Below, in pieces: positions 25,036-33,037 of a DNA stretch of 64,000 nt (position 1 is its first letter; each line of letters begins with the position of its first letter). This stretch comes from Bacterioplanoides pacificum (lineage in GTDB: Bacteria; Pseudomonadota; Gammaproteobacteria; Pseudomonadales; Oceanobacteraceae): NCBI RefSeq assembly GCF_042648445.1, contig NZ_JBHRYB010000015.1, positions 1-64,000 of the forward strand. Direction: 5' to 3'. The position numbers were made by a program, and so were the translations under genes. The notes under the pieces were generated by a model that had not been told where the DNA came from, did no database searches, and saw nothing but the letters and a program-made list of their open reading frames with translations.

Positions 25036-25458
25036 CTATTCGCTGGTATCCAGCAGGTTGGTTTTTTCCGCTTCGGCGGGCAGGTCCTGTGATTTTTCTT
25101 TGCGGCTGTCGGCCGGCAGCTCACCGCTGTAGTGGCTGTACTGGCCGTTAATGTCGAAGAACACCCGGATATGGTATTGCTTGGTGACTTTATCGCGTTG
25201 CTCCAGGGTGTAAATGTAATCCCAGCGTTGTGGCTTACGGCCCGCCTGAATATTGCTGGCCTGTGGCAGAGGTGTCTGAATCACCGGGGTGCCCATCACA
25301 TATTTTACCTGACGTTCCGTCATGCCCGGCTCAAGCTGATCGAGCATATCCTGAGTAACGATATTGCCCTGCTGTACGTTCAGTTTATAAACCCCGGGGA
25401 AGGCGCAGCCGCTCAGGGTTGCAAAACCTATTAAAATAGTCAGAATTAGCAATCGCAT
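25036..25458 (-). CDS. bamE: Outer-membrane assembly lipoprotein BamE
   Basis: A 140-residue lipoprotein of the BAM complex, which folds beta-barrel proteins into the outer membrane. The signal peptide ends in the lipobox LSGC (MRLLILTILIGFATLSGC), then YKLNVQQGN, and the family-defining MTERQVKYVMGTPVIQTP and WDYIYTLEQRD. The start at 25458 is set by the signal peptide. The last 25 residues are a charged tail not needed for the fold. It is divergent from fur, a conserved neighbourhood in gammaproteobacteria. Confidence 0.94.
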   Translation of the reverse strand: MRLLILTILIGFATLSGCAFPGVYKLNVQQGNIVTQDMLDQLEPGMTERQVKYVMGTPVIQTPLPQASNIQAGRKPQRWDYIYTLEQRDKVTKQYHIRVFFDINGQYSHYSGELPADSRKEKSQDLPAEAEKTNLLDTSE

Positions 25459-25590
25459 AAAAAACTCGCTGTGTCGTCTTGCTCGGGTTGGGGCTTTATC
25501 CGTTATGAAACGCTTGTCAGTTGCGTACGATGGCCCGGAGCAGCGATAATACCTGATAAACCAACTGGCTGTGAAATATTCGAGGAAAGC

Positions 25591-25995
25591 ATGTCCGATC
25601 AAAATGTGGAGTTGCGGAAAGCAGGGTTAAAAGTCACGCTGCCGCGGGTAAAAATCCTGAGCATTCTGGAAAGTAATCCGGACGCCCACATGAGCGCGGA
25701 AGATGTGTACCGTTCTCTGATTGACGCCGGGGAAGATGTGGGTCTGGCAACCGTTTACCGGGTGTTAACTCAGTTTGAAAGTGCGGGTCTGGTTGAGCGT
25801 CATAATTTTGATGGTGGACACTCTGTATTTGAGTTGGCTCGCGGTGAACATCATGACCATATGGTAAACGTGGAAGACGGCACTGTGATTGAGTTTTCCA
25901 ATGAACAAATCGAACGTCTGCAGCATGAAATTGCCGAGCAGCACGGGTTTGAACTGGTTGATCACAGCCTCGTGCTGTATGTTCGTAAGAAGTAA
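25591..25995 (+). CDS. fur: Ferric uptake regulator Fur
   Basis: A 134-residue Fe(II)-dependent transcriptional regulator. The winged-helix N-terminus reads LRKAGLKVTLPRVKILSILE, then YRSLIDAGEDVGLATVYRVL. The metal sites include HHDHMV (GEHHDHMVNVEDG). The C-terminal zinc cysteines seen in some Fur proteins are absent; this Cys-less version is also seen in Pseudomonas-type Fur. GAGGAAAGC precedes the ATG at 25591. A terminator follows. Confidence 0.93.
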   Translation: MSDQNVELRKAGLKVTLPRVKILSILESNPDAHMSAEDVYRSLIDAGEDVGLATVYRVLTQFESAGLVERHNFDGGHSVFELARGEHHDHMVNVEDGTVIEFSNEQIERLQHEIAEQHGFELVDHSLVLYVRKK

Positions 25996-26020
25996 CGGCA
26001 AAATCGTGTTGTAAACCACT

Positions 26021-26056
26021 AAAAAGGCCCGCAGTATTTTACTACGGGCCTTTTTT
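26021..26056 (+). terminator. Terminator after fur
   Basis: AAAAAGGCCCG(C)AGTA / TACTACGGGCCTTTTTT forms a GC-rich stem with U6. It lies 25 bp after the fur stop and 43 bp before the response-regulator gene. Confidence 0.88.
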
Positions 26057-26098
26057 GTTTTTCGCTGAAGTAGTTCAGTCAAGTTCAGGGAATGTATC

Positions 26099-26761
26099 GT
26101 GTCTGATGATGTTTTAACCCCTCTTTCGGCGGTGGTCACCTCTGATCCAAAGCGTTGGTTATTGGTCGATGACCATCGCATGTTTGCCGATGCACTGGTG
26201 ATGGCGCTGACTGCCCGGGCAGCCGAGCTGCACATTGATGTGGCGCACAGTGCGGCGGCGGCGTTAACCATGTTGGAGCACAATCCGGCCTACCCGCTGG
26301 TGATGATCGATTTAGGGTTGCCGGATATGGACGGCATCAGCCTGGTTGAGCTGGTAAAACAAAGCGGGGTGCCCTATGTGCTGGTTTGCTCTGCCGACAC
26401 CCGTGATCAGGCGGTCAGTGCGGTCTTGCAGGCCGGAGCGGATGGTTTTATCAGCAAAACCCAGGGGCCGGAAGATGTGCTTGCCGCAGTGCAGCGGGTG
26501 ATGGCCGGTGAGCAATATGTGGACGAGCAGTTCCGGCCGGTAGCGCCAGGCGTTCAGCCGCCGGCGCATAAAAGTCTGTCTAACCGTCAGCTGGCGATTT
26601 TACGTTTGCTAAAACACGGCTATAACAATGCTGAAATTTCCAGGATGCTGGATATCAGCCCGAACACAGTCAAAACCCATTTGCGCATGATGTATGACCG
26701 TATCGGCGCTAAAAACCGCCTCGATTGCCTGGCCATTGCCGAACGTTTAGGTCTGTTGTAG
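26099..26761 (+). CDS. LuxR/NarL-family response regulator
   Basis: A 220-residue two-component DNA-binding regulator. The receiver domain has the acidic pair in LLVDDHRMFADAL, the phospho-acceptor Asp in LVMIDLGLPDMDG and the Lys of FISKTQGPED. The C-terminal LuxR helix-turn-helix is LSNRQLAILRLLKHGYNNAE followed by ISRMLDISPNTVKTHLRMMY. The GTG at 26099 is the likely start, as the receiver begins soon after; no better ATG is available. It converges with the hybrid kinase gene (4 bp between stops), which is its probable partner. Confidence 0.88.
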   Translation: MSDDVLTPLSAVVTSDPKRWLLVDDHRMFADALVMALTARAAELHIDVAHSAAAALTMLEHNPAYPLVMIDLGLPDMDGISLVELVKQSGVPYVLVCSADTRDQAVSAVLQAGADGFISKTQGPEDVLAAVQRVMAGEQYVDEQFRPVAPGVQPPAHKSLSNRQLAILRLLKHGYNNAEISRMLDISPNTVKTHLRMMYDRIGAKNRLDCLAIAERLGLL

Positions 26762-26765
26762 CCGG

Positions 26766-28592
26766 TCAGGCCGGGCTTGTGGCGCAATAACCGGTGAGTT
26801 GTTGCAGTGCCTGCTGTAATTGTTGCCGGTCGACGGGTTTATGCAGTAATAACGCCTGCTGTCCGTTCAGCTGTTGCATTCGTTCAGGCTGGGTATTGCC
26901 GGTCAGGATAATCGTCGCTGGTGGTTGGCCGAGATGATCACTGACCCGCCGGATAACCTGATCGGACGATTCGCCGTTGGCCAGCAGATCATCGCTGATT
27001 AACACATCCGGGCGGCAGCCGGGCTGTGCCAGCTGTTGCTGTAATTGTTCCAGGTTGGTGGCACACCAGACATCACAATCCCAGCCCACCAGAGTCAGGT
27101 TCAGGCTTTCGAGTACGGTTTCATTGTCTTCAACAATCAGTACCTGCGGCGGCTTGCTGCTGGTTTCCTGGCTCACGGTTGTGATTTCCGCTGTTTCTGC
27201 TGCTACCACAGCGGCCGGATCGCAGGCTTCCAGTTGCAGGGTAAAACAACTGCCGTGGCCCTGTTCTGAATCCAGTGACAATCCGATGTGTTGCAGCTTG
27301 CAGGCCTGATTCACAATCGATAATCCTAAGCCGAAGCCTTTTTCGGCGTTGCGGCCCGGGTTGTTCAGCTGAACAAACTCATCAAAAATAATCTCCTGAT
27401 CCTGTGCGGCAATGCCGATACCGGTGTCGCGTATCTCTATCAGCAGTTGTTGCGACTGGCGCCGGGCGGAGACGCTGATTTCACCTTGCTGGGTATAACG
27501 CAGCGCATTACTGATCAGGTTGGTTAATGCCTGCTCCAGTAATACGCTATCAAACCGGGCGGCCAGGCCAGGCTCTGTGTATAACGTCAGGGCCAGTCCC
27601 TGTTGTTCCGCCTGTGGGCGGTAACGTTCGCACAGTTTATGCAACACAGGTGTGAGCGACTGGCACTGCAGTTGAGCGCCGACGCTACGGGTTTCCAGCT
27701 TCGACATATCCAGTAAACGGCTGAGTAAATCGCTGGCGCTGGCCAGGCTCTGTGACAAGCGTTGGCTGATGTCGCGGTTATGGTCGCTCATCTGTTGAGG
27801 ATCCAGCGCCTGACTGTACAGGTAAGCCGCCTGCAGTGGCTGGCGGATATCGTGGCTGGCGGTAGCCAGAAAGTGATGCTTTTCCCGGGTGGCGCGTTCG
27901 GCTTTTTCTTTGTCCCGGTTATGCTCCAGCCGCAACACAATAAAATTCATCTGAGTCTGATGAATCATCAGGCTGAATGCCACCAGCGAGACATAGGTGA
28001 TGGGAATAACGACAATCGGTAGCCAGCTTTGTTCCTGATAAACCGAAAACAGCTGCCAGGCGAAGGAGAAAAATACCGGGGTTAAAAATGCGATATAAAT
28101 ATCCGGGTAGCAACCCATGGTGACGGAGGGGGTGGAGGAAATCAGGATCACTAATAGAATCAGCGAAAAAATCTGTACGTCGGTGGCGTGAGGGAAAAAT
28201 AAAAACGGCGTTAGTGCCCAGAGTCCGCCCCACAACAGCGCCATATATAAATTCAGTATGTGCCAGCGCAGAATAAAGCCCTGGGTTGGCCGGGCATCAC
28301 TGCTTTGTCGGCGCCGCAGAATACGCCAGGAACTGAAGGATGCCAGTGCAATGGCACAGTACCAGATCAGTAACGATAACAGACTCGCGGTGGTCACAAA
28401 AAAGGTACCGACAAGGATGGCGGTAATCACTCCCGCTACCATGCGGCTACTGACTTCTTTATTAAACAGCTGGTGACGTTCCAGCTCGATTTCGTTTCTC
28501 AGTGGATGTTGTTTAAAGCTGTGACGGCTGAACATGCTCGACCCTGTGCCGGTGTGATCCGTTTTATCATGATAATGGCTGAATGGGAGCAT
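26766..28592 (-). CDS. Hybrid sensor histidine kinase
   Basis: A membrane-bound kinase of about 608 residues. Six or so hydrophobic helices (residues 50-215) form the sensor part. HisKA follows with FLATASHDIRQPLQAAYLY (His near residue 247), then HATPase_c with LTNLISNALRYTQQGE, DTGIGIAAQDQEIIFDEF and GFGLGLSIV, and a C-terminal receiver (VLIVEDNETVLESLNL, PDVLISDDLL). This layout is used by kinases of the PdtaS/FixL-hybrid type with NarL-like partners. The start could be the ATG at 28592 or the ATG at 28535, which has the better SD (AGGG). A 107-bp piece of its HATPase region is duplicated at 32780-32886. Confidence 0.88.
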   Translation of the reverse strand: MLPFSHYHDKTDHTGTGSSMFSRHSFKQHPLRNEIELERHQLFNKEVSSRMVAGVITAILVGTFFVTTASLLSLLIWYCAIALASFSSWRILRRRQSSDARPTQGFILRWHILNLYMALLWGGLWALTPFLFFPHATDVQIFSLILLVILISSTPSVTMGCYPDIYIAFLTPVFFSFAWQLFSVYQEQSWLPIVVIPITYVSLVAFSLMIHQTQMNFIVLRLEHNRDKEKAERATREKHHFLATASHDIRQPLQAAYLYSQALDPQQMSDHNRDISQRLSQSLASASDLLSRLLDMSKLETRSVGAQLQCQSLTPVLHKLCERYRPQAEQQGLALTLYTEPGLAARFDSVLLEQALTNLISNALRYTQQGEISVSARRQSQQLLIEIRDTGIGIAAQDQEIIFDEFVQLNNPGRNAEKGFGLGLSIVNQACKLQHIGLSLDSEQGHGSCFTLQLEACDPAAVVAAETAEITTVSQETSSKPPQVLIVEDNETVLESLNLTLVGWDCDVWCATNLEQLQQQLAQPGCRPDVLISDDLLANGESSDQVIRRVSDHLGQPPATIILTGNTQPERMQQLNGQQALLLHKPVDRQQLQQALQQLTGYCATSPA

Positions 28593-28640
28593 AACGGAAT
28601 TCTTCCGCAAAGGGAGTGTTAAAGGGAATGGAAAATACTA

Positions 28641-28680
28641 AAAACCGCTCTGACGGCTGTTGTTAAGCAGTCAGAGCGGT
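28641..28680 (-). terminator. Terminator after the repeat lipoprotein gene
   Basis: A perfect 11-bp inverted repeat ACCGCTCTGAC / GTCAGAGCGGT with U4 on the minus strand lies 33 bp past the stop of the large lipoprotein gene, separating it from the histidine kinase gene. Confidence 0.8.
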
Positions 28681-28713
28681 GTTGTCAGTCACGAATACAA
28701 TGACTCGGACGGT

Positions 28714-31700
28714 TTATGGCGCCTCCATATTCATCAGGCTACTCAGATTATTGTTATCCTGACACCAGAGGGTGGCTTCATGGCGCCCCCGATTGTAGTT
28801 GTAAGCACTGTTGTACCAGCTGAGAATCGACACTGCTCCGGTACAGTTCTGGCCACCTCCGCTGGTGATTTGGGTGAAGTCGCCCAGGTTGCCGTTATCG
28901 GGGTTCACTTTCACCATGCCGTTATCCTCCGATACCAGATACAGCATGTCATCGGCATTTGGTTTACGCCAGACAACAATGTCAGCCACGTCCCAGACGA
29001 TTCCGGTCAGTCTGCGGAACGGCTCAACATAAGAACCAATAATCTGACGGGTATCATCAGTCGTACTGTTGTAGCGATATAACGCGCTGTCGCCGTATGA
29101 CGTTTCATTCGGCTGAGCGACCGCATACACCACCTGGCTGGCGGTTAATGCGGCCATTGCCTGTACGGTACGGCTGTTACTGGTATCAACCCGGGTCAGC
29201 ATATTGTGGCTGTTGCTTGCCAGTTTTGAGCTGAGACCGCCACTGATGCTGCTGTCAAACGTCAGGTTGGCCATGGTAATCAGGTAACCACTATCCGTAC
29301 CGCTGACGCCGTTACCGCCGATGGCCAGGTTAAATTCAACGCTGTTAGCGTTGCGGGTGACATCGGTTAACGCAACATCCTGACAGCTGTTGATGCTCCA
29401 GTTGGTAGCGTCTTGCAGTGGCAGTTCAACAATGTCGGTGGCTGCGGAAGCCAGGCGTAATACCGCTTTGGCTGGCGTTGTGCTGTTATCACAGTGGATT
29501 AACAGGTCTTCGCCGTCAGCGACCTTGATCGCCGTCAGATCAGCGATATCAACGTTCGGTAGTGAGATAACGCTGGTCATATCGATTGAACCCGGGTTGC
29601 TGGTCAGTTGGGCTTTCAGAATTTCCGTGCCGCTGGCCGTCGCTTTGGCGCTGTACAGCGGGAAGTCTTCGGTCAGTTCAGCACGCTGGTAACCGAGTGG
29701 CACTTCCATGCCCAGTAACTGATCCTGGCCAGCGCTCCAGCCGCTATCGTTAATGGCCGCCTTATAAAAGTCTTTATCAAAGGTACGGCTGGTTAAATCA
29801 CGAGTCTCCAGGCTGGCACCATTAGCACCGCCGATCATCAGTGTGCTGGTGATGGTTTCACGATCACTGCTGCCGGAGGTGTGACGAACTCTAACAATAT
29901 CATCGGTTCTCACGGTATGGCTGTAGTTGCCGATATCCGTAGCTGACGTTGCTGTGCCGGGTACCCAGTTGCCGTAGTTAATTTGATACTCGCCGTTATA
30001 CACATTGATTGGCGTGCCGTTAACGGCGGAATCAAGGGTGTAACTGCTTTCAATGGCTACGTCTTGAGGGGCAGCGATCAACTGTGAACCCAGTTCATTC
30101 GGTAGAATCGGCGTGCCGCCAATGTTATAGCCGTTAGGGTTGCTAATCTCCGGGTCTGGCGCGGCCGGAGTGGTAACGGAGAAGGTGAATGTTGAGGAGT
30201 TGACCGTCAGTACCACATCGGTGGTTTGGTAGTAACCATTACCGGCTCGTGTCCGCAGCTGAATACTGGTACCCGCAGTGATGTTGGTGGCTGAATTCGA
30301 CCAGCTGCCTGTGCCATTCAGTTGATATTCACCATCAGTGACGCTGAGTGTGGCGCTGCCATCAAAGCCGGTCAGGACCACGGAGTTACTGATTGCCTCG
30401 CGACCTTGAGAGACGTCCGTTTGCGCAGTAAATGTGACTGGCGTGGGAGTGGTGTCCTGTACCCTGGTGGTGGTAGTAAAGGTATAGCTCTCGCTATTGA
30501 CCATCAGAGTGGTGGTTTTATCGGTTTCGTAGTCATTGGCAGTTGTTTGGCGCAGGGTCAGGGTATCCCCTGGTTGAATAGTCCCACTGGTTGTCCAGGC
30601 GCCGGAACCAATCTGCATTTCACCATTACTGACGCTGGCTGTCAGTGTTCCATCAAAACCTGCCAGGGTAACGGCATTACTGGTTTGCAGTGTATCGGGC
30701 TGAACATCGGTTAAGGCAGAAAAGGTGAAGTTATCCGGTGTGGTGTCCTGTACCTTGGTGGTGGTGGTAAAGGTGTAACTTTCGTCCCCGACCAGCAGGC
30801 TGGTGATTTTAGCGGTTTCGTAGTCGTCAGCGGTGGTTTGACGCAGGGTCAGGGTATCCCCTGGTTGAATAGTCGCACTGGTTGTCCAGGCGCCGGAACC
30901 AACCTGCATTTCACCATTGCTGACGCTGGCTGTCAGGCTGCCTTCAAAACCATCGGCGGTGACGGCATTACTGGTCACTACGGTGTCTGTGTCCTGATCA
31001 ATCAGACTGGTGAATACCATGGCATCGGGTGTTATATCCCGCTCACGGGTGGTGCTGCTGAAGTCGGCAAAGGCAGCACCGGCAACCGTCATATTGGTCA
31101 CTGTGATGGTATTAAAATCCGACGAGGCGGTATGACGTAAACGTACACTGTCGCCGCTGCTCACCGAGCCACTGCTGACCCAGCCGCCATTATTAATTTG
31201 CAGTTCGCCACCACTCACGGTAACCGGCTGACTGCCTTCAAAGCCTGTCAGCGTTACTGCGTTACTGGTCTGGGTATCGCCCGGGTTAGCATCGCTGAGT
31301 GAGGTAAAGGTGACCGCATCAGGAGTGCTGTCCTGATCACGCACGGTGATAGCAAACGTCGTTTGTGCGCTGCCCAGGGTGATAACCGTTGAAGTCTGGC
31401 CACCAAAACTGGAAGCGCTGGTCAGGCGGACTTTAACCCGATCGCCACTGCTGACATTGGCCGACGCACCTGCGGCAAGCGGCGTGTCATTAACAATTAA
31501 GATCGCGCCATTATTGGCACGTAATGGCAGCTGGCCATCAAAGCCTGTCAGTGTGATTTCGTTGCTATGAATAGCCTGCGCTGGTTCAACATCCGTTTGA
31601 GCAGCAAAATTCGGCGCATCTGGTGTGGTGTCTGCTGCACGGGTGGTGGTGGTGAACGTAATACCAGGATTCGTTCCAAGGGTCAGCGTGGTGATGTTAT

Positions 31701-32352
31701 CGGTCATAAACGCATTGGCAGCTTGCTGGCATACCTTGAGTTTATCGTCCGGATTAACGTTGAACGACCCGGTAGTGGGTTGCTGAGCATTATTGAGTAA
31801 TACCCAACCATTACTGATGCTGGAGGACAGCGGGCCGTCGAATCCGGTTAAGGTTGTTGCGTCGCTACAGGTGTTCTGCCCTAATTCACTGCCGCTAAGG
31901 CTTGTAAAAGTAAAAGCATCAGGCTCGGTATCCTGTGCGCGAGTGGTAATACTGAAGGTAGCCGATACATCATTAATGTCGATCGTCACACTTGCTGATG
32001 TGGCAAAGTCGCTCGGGGCTGTCAGTCGTGCTTTTAGGGTATCGCCAGCCGAGATGCTGGCGGAGGTTACCCAGTTGCCACCATTGACCTGAAATTCGCC
32101 ATCGCTGGCAGCAATATTCAGCTGGCCATCGAAGCCAGTCACCGTCACGCTATCACTTTCAATAATGCTGCCTGGCTCTGCGTCCGTCAGGCTGCTGAAA
32201 CTGAATGTATCCGGTGTCCGGTCAAGATTACTCTGACCGCCATTATCGCCATTTTGTTGCCCTGCGTTGGCGGAATCTGAGTCACTGCCACAGCCGGCCA
32301 GCGTCAGAGTGGAGGCCGCCATAATGGCGAGGGTTAATTGTTTTAATTCCAT
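28714..32352 (-). CDS. Large lipoprotein with seven tandem beta-rich repeats
   Basis: A 1212-residue exported protein I cannot name. The signal peptide ends in lipobox LAGC (MELKQLTLAIMAASTLTLAGC), so it is a lipoprotein. From residue 43 to about 722 run seven repeats of roughly 97 residues. Each has D-T-P-D-x-F-T-F, S-N-A-V-T-L-T-G-F-D-G, a NGE(M/L)Q...W segment, P/S-GD-x-L-x-L-R and a closing TFTTTTR; this looks like an Ig-like beta-sandwich. An eighth, degenerate unit follows. The last 350 residues resemble the lipoprotein encoded at 34808-35998 (SWSAGQD start). The ATG at 32352 has CAGGAG at good distance. The leader and first 37 codons are a near-identical copy of those of the gene at 33038-34594. 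Confidence 0.8.
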   Translation of the reverse strand: MELKQLTLAIMAASTLTLAGCGSDSDSANAGQQNGDNGGQSNLDRTPDTFSFSSLTDAEPGSIIESDSVTVTGFDGQLNIAASDGEFQVNGGNWVTSASISAGDTLKARLTAPSDFATSASVTIDINDVSATFSITTRAQDTEPDAFTFTSLSGSELGQNTCSDATTLTGFDGPLSSSISNGWVLLNNAQQPTTGSFNVNPDDKLKVCQQAANAFMTDNITTLTLGTNPGITFTTTTRAADTTPDAPNFAAQTDVEPAQAIHSNEITLTGFDGQLPLRANNGAILIVNDTPLAAGASANVSSGDRVKVRLTSASSFGGQTSTVITLGSAQTTFAITVRDQDSTPDAVTFTSLSDANPGDTQTSNAVTLTGFEGSQPVTVSGGELQINNGGWVSSGSVSSGDSVRLRHTASSDFNTITVTNMTVAGAAFADFSSTTRERDITPDAMVFTSLIDQDTDTVVTSNAVTADGFEGSLTASVSNGEMQVGSGAWTTSATIQPGDTLTLRQTTADDYETAKITSLLVGDESYTFTTTTKVQDTTPDNFTFSALTDVQPDTLQTSNAVTLAGFDGTLTASVSNGEMQIGSGAWTTSGTIQPGDTLTLRQTTANDYETDKTTTLMVNSESYTFTTTTRVQDTTPTPVTFTAQTDVSQGREAISNSVVLTGFDGSATLSVTDGEYQLNGTGSWSNSATNITAGTSIQLRTRAGNGYYQTTDVVLTVNSSTFTFSVTTPAAPDPEISNPNGYNIGGTPILPNELGSQLIAAPQDVAIESSYTLDSAVNGTPINVYNGEYQINYGNWVPGTATSATDIGNYSHTVRTDDIVRVRHTSGSSDRETITSTLMIGGANGASLETRDLTSRTFDKDFYKAAINDSGWSAGQDQLLGMEVPLGYQRAELTEDFPLYSAKATASGTEILKAQLTSNPGSIDMTSVISLPNVDIADLTAIKVADGEDLLIHCDNSTTPAKAVLRLASAATDIVELPLQDATNWSINSCQDVALTDVTRNANSVEFNLAIGGNGVSGTDSGYLITMANLTFDSSISGGLSSKLASNSHNMLTRVDTSNSRTVQAMAALTASQVVYAVAQPNETSYGDSALYRYNSTTDDTRQIIGSYVEPFRRLTGIVWDVADIVVWRKPNADDMLYLVSEDNGMVKVNPDNGNLGDFTQITSGGGQNCTGAVSILSWYNSAYNYNRGRHEATLWCQDNNNLSSLMNMEAP
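30186..32226 (-). repeat. Seven tandem ~291-bp coding repeats
   Basis: These encode the seven ~97-residue units of the large lipoprotein. Units 5 and 6 are almost the same at protein level (GSGAWTTSATIQPGDTLTLR and GSGAWTTSGTIQPGDTLTLR) and highly similar in DNA around 30480-30960, indicating recent duplication or conversion. The others are more diverged. Confidence 0.85.
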
Positions 32353-32513
32353 GATTATCTCCTGATAAATAAGGTTCTGCTGAACCTTCAGATCCGGAGT
32401 TAGTGTAAAAATTGCGCTGTTTACTGACTTCACCCTTTCGGGTTAAGGAGGAATAAAAGCCGATTAAAGCGTCAGGATTTTACATTTTTAACATTTAGCG
32501 ATGGCATAAAAAA
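32242..32513 (-). repeat. 272-bp leader/signal duplication, copy 1
   Basis: This segment covers the promoter-leader, SD and first 37 codons of the large lipoprotein gene. It matches 34484-34755 base for base, apart from one visible difference (G versus A in ATTGCGCTG/ATTGCACTG, about 32417). Its upstream edge ends in the A-run of what in copy 2 is the terminator of the neighbouring gene. Confidence 0.95.
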
Positions 32514-32519
32514 CACGAT

Positions 32520-32780
32520 GTTGACGCCTTTAACCAGAGTCATATCTTTAACCGACATTTGTTGATCCATACCGGCAAATACATCGTTAACCGATTGTGA
32601 CATCACTACCGGGGTTGAATTATTAGGAGCTGCGTTCAGATAATACAGGCTGTTGTAGGCATTGTAATGGTCATAACGAAAGAAATAGACATCATTCCAA
32701 TATGCGGCTACGGCGTCCAGGCTCCCTGTGCGTTGGCCAGATACAGACTTTGGGCAGCCGCTTGCTTGCTGCCTGATGAA
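32520..32780 (-). pseudogene. Duplicated internal fragment of the lipoprotein gene at 34808-35998
   Basis: About 260 bp correspond to 35048-35309. The encoded stretches VAAYWNDVYFFRYDHYNAYN and SLYYLNAAPNNSTPVV match the intact gene with a few changes. The fragment lacks both ends and joins the leader copy on one side and a histidine-kinase fragment on the other. It has no start region of its own, so it is a gene relic. Confidence 0.88.
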
Positions 32781-32886
32781 CAATTGATAATCCTAAGCCG
32801 AAGCCTTTTTTGGCGTTGCGGCCCGGGTTGTTCAGCTGAACAAGCTCGTCAAAAATAATCCCCTGATCCTGTGCGGCAATGCCGAT
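32780..32886 (-). pseudogene. Duplicated fragment of the histidine kinase gene
   Basis: These 107 bp match 27313-27419 in the same orientation with about five differences. They encode part of the HATPase domain (FGLGLSI and FDELVQLNNPGRNA region). The edges are abrupt, with only 1-2 bp shared at the junction to the lipoprotein fragment. Confidence 0.9.
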
Positions 32887-32966
32887 TCCCTCATATAGAA
32901 GAATTGCAACGCAGTTGACAGGAGGTGTGATGAGATTGGCGTTTTTTAAAAACGCATGAAAAATGC

Positions 32967-33005
32967 GTAAAAAAGCCAGCCTTCCTATTTGGTTGGACTG
33001 GCTTT
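32967..33005 (-). terminator. Terminator after the chimeric lipoprotein gene
   Basis: AAAGCCAG / CTGGCTTT closes a hairpin with extra pairing inside (CC with GG), followed on the minus strand by a U-run. It lies 33 bp beyond the stop. It may have been carried in with the rplL-like 3' end described for that gene. Two more small inverted repeats (32939-32955 and 32954-32968) lie just beyond it. Confidence 0.7.
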
Positions 33006-33037
33006 ATCAGAGGATTAAATAGAATTGAATAATGTCA

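Noticed and set aside
30186..32226. Tandem repeats as a CRISPR array
   Set aside because: The unit is about 291 bp, in frame and coding for protein repeats; no short repeat-spacer pattern. No CRISPR array or cas gene was seen anywhere in the window.
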